64,000 nt of DNA from Mangrovivirga cuniculi (lineage in GTDB: Bacteria > Bacteroidota > Bacteroidia > Cytophagales > Cyclobacteriaceae): positions 2,482,001 to 2,546,000 of the forward strand of contig NZ_CP028923.1 in the NCBI RefSeq assembly GCF_005166025.1. The letters are read 5' to 3'. Each line of letters begins with the position of its first letter. The stretch's first letter is position 1. Position numbers and translations under genes: made by a program. Below the pieces are notes generated by a model that did not search any database, was not told where the DNA came from, and saw only the letters and a program-made list of their open reading frames with translations. This document shows, piece after piece, positions 59,585-64,000 of this stretch.

Positions 59585-62002
59585 AAAATTGAGATCCTTA
59601 GTTTTTCTTATCTTAATATTTTCTTGTTTCACTCCTATTTCAGGACAGGACCAAAAATGTGATTTTTTGTAGAGGGAACGGTCTATGATCTGAATTCGGG
59701 AGAACCCCTACCCTATGCTACAGTAACAATTAAAGAAACTCAAAAAGGTACTGTAGCCAATGAAAAAGGAGAGTTTTTAATTAATAACCTATGTGAAGAA
59801 GAATTCGATCTGATTATTTCTCATGTCGGTTATAAAACGTTAATTCACCACCATGATGCTTATCACGAAACACCGGACATCTATTTAGCTGTTGAGTCAG
59901 AATATCTTGAAGGAGTTACTGTTGAAGGACAAAAAACTGTAGGAGCTTATCAAACACAAACCGTAGAATTTGTAGAGAAATCGGTAATTGATCAAACAGT
60001 CGGAACTACGCTGGGTAAATTATCAAGTTCGCTTCCGGGAGTTTCGATGATTTCAACAGGAAGCAATATCACCAAACCGATGATCCATGGATTACACGGA
60101 AATAGAATCCTGATATTAAATGATGGAGTGAGACATGCATTTCAAAATTGGGGTAAAGACCATGCTCCTGAAATAGATCTTAGTGCTGTGGATAATATAA
60201 CCGTTGTTAAAGGAGCTTCCTCGGTAAGATATGGTTCCCAGGCGATGGGCGGAGTAATCTTAATCGAGAGCGATCAGCCAGAGCTTCATGAAAAATTAAA
60301 AGGAGAAGTTACCCTGAAAGGAGAAACCAATGGCAAAGGTTATGGTGGTGAATTTGAATTATCTTCCGGAGGACACCGGTTTGCAGCAAATATATCAGGT
60401 AATTATTATCGAAGAGGAGATTTAAAAGCGCCTGATTATAACCTTACCAATTCTGGAATGGAAGAAATTGGAGGGAAAGCGATGGTCAGGTATCATAAAG
60501 AAAGATTCAATGCCAATGGTATTATATCATATGTTAATCAAACATCAGGTATTTTAAGAGGATCTGTGGTAGGAAATCTCGAAGATCTGCAAAATGCAAT
60601 GACCATCGAACCTCCGGAAGGAACAACTGATTTTAGTTATAATATCAATACTCCCCGACAGGAAGGAAATCATTTTTTGACCAAAATACAGGCATCGCAA
60701 AATTTTTCTGATAACCTGATTACCGGATTTTATTCATACCAGTTAAATAAAAGAAAAGAGTTTGATATTCGTAGAGGAACTAATAATAACATTCCTTCTA
60801 TTGATCTGGAATTAAATACTCACCAGCTGGAAGTGAATTTACTTCATGAAAAGTTTATTGGGCTCGAAGGGAATGTCGGAATGCAATGGATCTATCAGGA
60901 TAATAATAATATAGAAGGTACGAATACAACCCCTTTTGTACCTAATTATCAGAATACTTCCTTTGGAGTTTATCTAACGGAATCTAAATCTTTTGAGAAT
61001 AATTCAATGTTTGAATTTGGACTCAGATACGATTATTCATTTCTTTCAGTTTTAGGTAGGGATGTAAATCAGAATATTTTCTCCGGAGAAATTGAGCTGA
61101 ATAATTTTTCGTTAAATGTCGGATATCAAAAAGATATCAAAGACTTTAGTGTTAAATTCAATGCCGGAACTGCCTGGAGACCTCCAAACGTGGCAGAGCT
61201 TTATTCTTTTGGAAAGCATCAAACTTCAGTTATTACCTATGGATTATTGAGATACACGCTTGATGAAAATTTCTTTCCTGTTACAGATAGGGTGCTTGAT
61301 CCATCAGATAAAAATATCGGAGCTGAAAAGGCTTATACATTCAATACCTCTCTAAAATACGCAATAAAAAACTGGAAAATCGATCTGAATTTATTTGCTA
61401 ATTACATTACAGATTATATTTATGAAAAACCGGCAGGCATAACCGAAACAGTGCGGGGAGCTTTTCCTATTTATATTTATTCCCGAACAGATGCTATTAT
61501 TCCGGGCATTAACGGTAGAGCTAATGTCGATTTTGGTAATACCGGGAATGCTACCATACGAATGGATTATACTTATGGACGAAACTTAGATGATGGTAGT
61601 TCTTTTATTGATATTCCGCCTTTTAAATTGAACTTTTCTTATAATAGAGAGATAGAAGATGTTTGGATCTTCAATAAAATTACACCTTCTGTGGGCCTAG
61701 AACATGTTTTCAGGCAAAACAATGCACCCCGAACGATTACTCCCCAAGAGTTTATAGATGCTGAAAATAATAACTCAGACATATTTAATGGTGATTTTAC
61801 CATCTTTGATTTTAAAGATTCTCCAAAAGCTTACACGCTATTGAATTTTGACGTTTTAGCAACCATAAAATCGCAATTCTTTTTCCGTTTTTCCGTTGAA
61901 AACATATTGAATGCCGGTTACAGGATCTATACAGATCGAATCAGGTATTATGCTGACCAGCCGGGGATAAATTTCAAGGCATCAGTTAATTACAAATTTT
62001 AA
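59577..62002 (+). CDS. TonB-dependent receptor, reading frame broken near the N-terminus
   Basis: A signal peptide starts at ATG 59577 (MLKKLRSLVFLILIFSC to GQDQKCDF) but stops at TAG 59670-59672. The missing frame goes on at once as VEGTVYDLNSGEPLPYATVT, a carboxypeptidase-regulatory-like domain, then a plug (GKLSSSLPGVSMISTG, SSVRYGSQAMGGVIL) and barrel, ending in VNYKF. The longest intact frame begins only at ATG 60047. The break is a one-base shift in a T6 run (59663-59668). Corrected length would be 808 residues. A His-rich stretch (HHHDAYHETPD) lies in the first domain. It may be a metal receptor controlled by the Fur-family protein. Confidence 0.85.
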
Positions 62003-62017
62003 AAATAAACAGGCAAC

Positions 62018-62057
62018 CATTTGCAACTTTGTTGCAAATGTTATAATGTTGCATTAA
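62018..62057 (+). promoter_or_regulatory. Fur-family box upstream of the lipoprotein gene
   Basis: CATTTGCAAC and GTTGCAAATG form a perfect 10-3-10 dyad (62018-62040), of the 23-base size usual for Fur and Zur sites. The core TTGCAAC-TTT-GTTGCAA matches the fur-like gene's box. A further TAATGTTGCATTA dyad follows (62044-62056). No T run, so not a terminator. Confidence 0.6.
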
Positions 62058-62079
62058 CAACAATTAATAATTATAATCA

Positions 62080-62661
62080 ATGGAAAAATTCAAGATTCTA
62101 GCACTTGCACTTTTAGTGACTTTAGCATTTCAATCATGTTCAGAGGACGAACCACCGGCTCCGGAAAATGAAGAAGAAGTTATTGATCAGGTAACCCTGA
62201 CATTTACTCCTGATGGTGGAGGAGATGTTGTAACGGTTGTTGCTTCAGACCCGGATGGTGAAGGTTCAGCTCCTTTTGAAACTCCTGACATTACTTTAGC
62301 AGCTTCAACTAATTACACACTTGGTGTTGGTTTTTTCAATACCGCAACAAATGAAAGCATTACAGAAGAAGTTTCTGCTGAGGGTGCGGAGCACATGATT
62401 TTTTACGGATGGACAGAAGGATTATTTTCAGATCCTACAGGCAATGGAAACATTGACGTGAGAGACGATGATGTTAATTATCTGGATTACGATAGTAATA
62501 GTCTTCCAATAGGATTATCTACTACATGGACAACAGGAACTGCGACAACTGGTGATTTCAGATTAGTTCTTAAACATCAGCCAGATTTAAAGACAGCTAT
62601 TTCAACAGTAGAAACCGGTGAGTCAGATGTAGATCTTACTTTCAATCTGATTGTGGAATAA
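62080..62661 (+). CDS. Lipoprotein of the Fur-family locus, function unknown
   Basis: A 193-residue protein with a lipobox (FQSCSE, Cys20), an acidic linker (EPPAPENEEEVI), and a domain with V-x-L-T-F-T-P-D-G-G-G, LGVGFFNTATNESITEEVSA and GDFRLVLKHQPDL. It resembles the lipoproteins found beside metal-linked TonB receptors in Bacteroidota, but I know no defined function. It lies 77 bases after the receptor, with a Fur-family box between them, so it may have a separate metal-repressed promoter. Confidence 0.75.
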   Translation: MEKFKILALALLVTLAFQSCSEDEPPAPENEEEVIDQVTLTFTPDGGGDVVTVVASDPDGEGSAPFETPDITLAASTNYTLGVGFFNTATNESITEEVSAEGAEHMIFYGWTEGLFSDPTGNGNIDVRDDDVNYLDYDSNSLPIGLSTTWTTGTATTGDFRLVLKHQPDLKTAISTVETGESDVDLTFNLIVE

Positions 62662-62678
62662 AATATTAAGGTTAAAGA

Positions 62679-62954
62679 TTAAAGGCCTGCTGATTCTTCA
62701 GCAGGCTTTTTTTTAATTCTTGATATTGAGTTGGATACTTTCTTCTTGGATTTTTTAACCGGAGTAGTCCCTTTATTAATCAGGTTAATAAAAAGAAAAA
62801 CGACAGCGCCCAGGCTACAAAAGAAAAAAATGAAATTAGGGTTTCCTGTAATTTCGTAATAAGTAATTCCCGGGATAAGTAAAATAGCAGCTCCTGCTAA
62901 AGCAGATAGAAAGAGAGATAAATAAAATTGATTTCGTTGCTTTTTACTTGCCAT
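62679..62954 (-). CDS. Small membrane protein, function unknown
   Basis: A 91-residue protein with two membrane segments (about 11-31, LSLFLSALAGAAILLIPGI, and 39-58, NFIFFFCSLGAVVFLFINLI) and a strongly basic C-terminal tail (VKKSKKKVSNSISRIKKKP), so the tail should lie in the cytoplasm. No family recognised. It converges on the lipoprotein gene; its final codons form the terminator hairpin of that gene. Confidence 0.65.
   Translation of the reverse strand: MASKKQRNQFYLSLFLSALAGAAILLIPGITYYEITGNPNFIFFFCSLGAVVFLFINLINKGTTPVKKSKKKVSNSISRIKKKPAEESAGL
62685..62714 (+). terminator. Terminator overlapping the end of the facing gene
   Basis: GCCTGCTGA (62685-62693) pairs with TCAGCAGGC (62698-62706) around a four-base loop, followed by eight T. 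It serves the lipoprotein gene and codes the last residues (AEESAGL) of the small membrane protein on the other strand. Confidence 0.9.
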
Positions 62955-63053
62955 GATAATTTCAAACCTATTTCGAAATTATAAAATTTAATTAACATTC
63001 ACATAACATAAAGCATAAATCATTTTTACCAATCTGTTTTATCGTATTGATAA

Positions 63054-64000
63054 TCAAAATGATCTTCCCGATTTAAAGATTTTTACCGATTCAGTAGAAT
63101 TTTTATTTTTTATTTGAACAACATAAACACCATTTCTCCAGGATTTCGTATTCAATAATACATTTTTTACCCGTTGAGTTTTATTTTTCCGGGTCTTTAG
63201 TTTTTTCATACTTTGATCATAAATCGAAATTGAGCTTTTAGGAGGTACCTCAAGCGTTAGCATATCATTAAATGGTACCGGATATGCAAGGCTCTCAGTA
63301 TTTACTATATTGATATACACAGCAATAATATCATGGATTTCAAAACGACCATCCAGATCTACTTGCTTTAATCTATAGTAATATCTATCGGCTTGGCTAT
63401 TAAATTGTTTATCCTGATATACATAATGGTTTACACCGTTTTCAATTCTTTCTTTCTCTGATACCCATTCAATATCGATCCAGGTTTCTGCATTTGTGGA
63501 TCTTTGGATCATAAATCCATCATGGTTTTTTTCATCAATGGTGGTCCAATTCAATTCTATGTAATTCTCATAAATATCACTGACAAATAAACCGTCAAAC
63601 GATAATAATTCAACAGGTAGAAGTTGCATTTGGGCCCTGACCCAATGGTATAGATGAGGATCATTCATTTCACATTCTGTTGCTGAGCCTTGATTACCTA
63701 CATTACTATTGCTATAGCCATATACATAAGATATTCCAGTTGCTCCTTCAAGAGTATTATCAATTCCATCGAAGTTACCGGTAATAACAATTTTTCCTTT
63801 ATTACTTAATTTTGAGTTTGCTGCAAGGCCATTACCGTTTATTATAATAACTCCTTCATTTAACATATAACTATCAAGGAAATTAACACTTCCCTGAATT
63901 ACTAATGTATCATTTTTATGAATGTACATAGAGGTATTAGTAATGTCTAAATCTGTATTTAAAGTAATTTTGCCTCTAATGTTAACACTGTCGTCTTCCA
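63054..64000 (-). CDS. Secreted protein with T9SS sorting domain, 5' end cut by window edge
   Basis: The frame is open to the window edge; an ATG at 63927-63929 is internal, because the coding continues upstream (NIRGKITLNTDLDITN). Repeated short strands (GVIIINGNGLAANSKLSNKG, KIVITGNFDGI) are typical of the beta-helix or G8-like repeats of surface proteins. A fibronectin-type part follows (LLSFDGLFVSDIYENYIELN). The last 75 residues (LAYPVPFNDMLTLEV to FKSGRSF) are a type A T9SS sorting domain. It is exported to the cell surface; role unknown. Confidence 0.8.
   Translation of the reverse strand, partial: EDDSVNIRGKITLNTDLDITNTSMYIHKNDTLVIQGSVNFLDSYMLNEGVIIINGNGLAANSKLSNKGKIVITGNFDGIDNTLEGATGISYVYGYSNSNVGNQGSATECEMNDPHLYHWVRAQMQLLPVELLSFDGLFVSDIYENYIELNWTTIDEKNHDGFMIQRSTNAETWIDIEWVSEKERIENGVNHYVYQDKQFNSQADRYYYRLKQVDLDGRFEIHDIIAVYINIVNTESLAYPVPFNDMLTLEVPPKSSISIYDQSMKKLKTRKNKTQRVKNVLLNTKSWRNGVYVVQIKNKNSTESVKIFKSGRSF

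Noticed and set aside
62018-62040. Terminator of the TonB-receptor gene
   Set aside because: No T run follows the dyad, and the core repeats the fur-like gene's operator.
1-64000. CRISPR arrays, tRNA or rRNA genes, insertion sequences, prophage
   Set aside because: No regularly spaced repeats, no tRNA-like cloverleaf, no transposase, integrase or phage structural protein was seen in any frame.

Overview
The window is an AT-rich chromosomal segment of a Bacteroidota bacterium, most likely a gliding marine or soil member of the Cytophagales (Flammeovirgaceae/Marivirga/Fulvivirga-like). Grounds: FecI/FecR/TonB-receptor triads, many SCxx lipoproteins, Por-type (T9SS) C-terminal sorting domains on a subtilisin and on the right-edge protein, tricorn-type S41 protease, an Omp85 lipoprotein behind TamB, and promoters of the Bacteroidota type (TAnnTTTG). 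I see no tRNA, rRNA, CRISPR array, insertion sequence or phage module.

Layout. 1-9.5 kb: an edge-cut four-helix-bundle protein, then a leftward array of secreted proteins and lipoproteins, facing a rightward sigma factor/FecR/TonB-receptor operon, then two more lipoproteins. 9.6-12.7 kb: an arsenic operon (arsR-arsM-arsC-acr3). 12.8-23.3 kb: outer-membrane protein, Dps, DoxX, galactokinase, TPR protein, gyrA and several unknown envelope proteins, mostly separated by clear intrinsic terminators. 23.3-29.1 kb: a small ORF, a structured RNA element, and a leftward operon lipoprotein - S8 protease (T9SS) - rpe - TonB receptor. 29.1-35 kb: a degenerate TrpF-like barrel, an FKBP, and an overlapping operon of Cache/HAMP/GAF sensor - YCF48-like propeller - Xaa-Pro aminopeptidase. 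35-37.6 kb: paired YeeE/YedE sulfur transporters, methylglyoxal synthase, a glycerophosphodiesterase. 37.6-51.3 kb: thioesterase/Fe-alcohol dehydrogenase, TPR protein, tricorn protease, TamB and its Omp85 partner. 51.3-54.9 kb: polyamine synthesis by the carboxyspermidine route. 55-59 kb: a Crp-like regulator, rhodanese and CstB-like persulfide dioxygenase, and a second ArsR. 59-64 kb: Fur-family regulator, a frame-broken TonB receptor, a lipoprotein, a small membrane protein and an edge-cut T9SS protein.

The most notable system is a proposed sulfur-stress regulon. Three promoters (crp itself, the YeeE/YedE pair 21 kb away, and rhodanese-cstB) each carry a GTGA-type dyad whose centre lies exactly 36.5 bases upstream of the last base of a TAnnTTTG box, and none has a -33 TTTG. 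This is the geometry expected of class II activation. The regulator's recognition helix has the Arg/Glu/Arg set that reads GTGA in E. coli CRP, and it carries a Cys79/Cys85/Cys86 cluster that could sense sulfane sulfur. The second system is a Fur-family unit in which a 17-base box (TTGyAAC-N3-GTTGCAA) occurs upstream of the regulator and again upstream of the terminal lipoprotein, while the TonB receptor between them is interrupted at a T6 run that forms a U_UUU_UUG slippery heptamer directly followed by a stop codon. The two ArsR genes share a third operator-like element, GTAATATTG-N2-ATAT.
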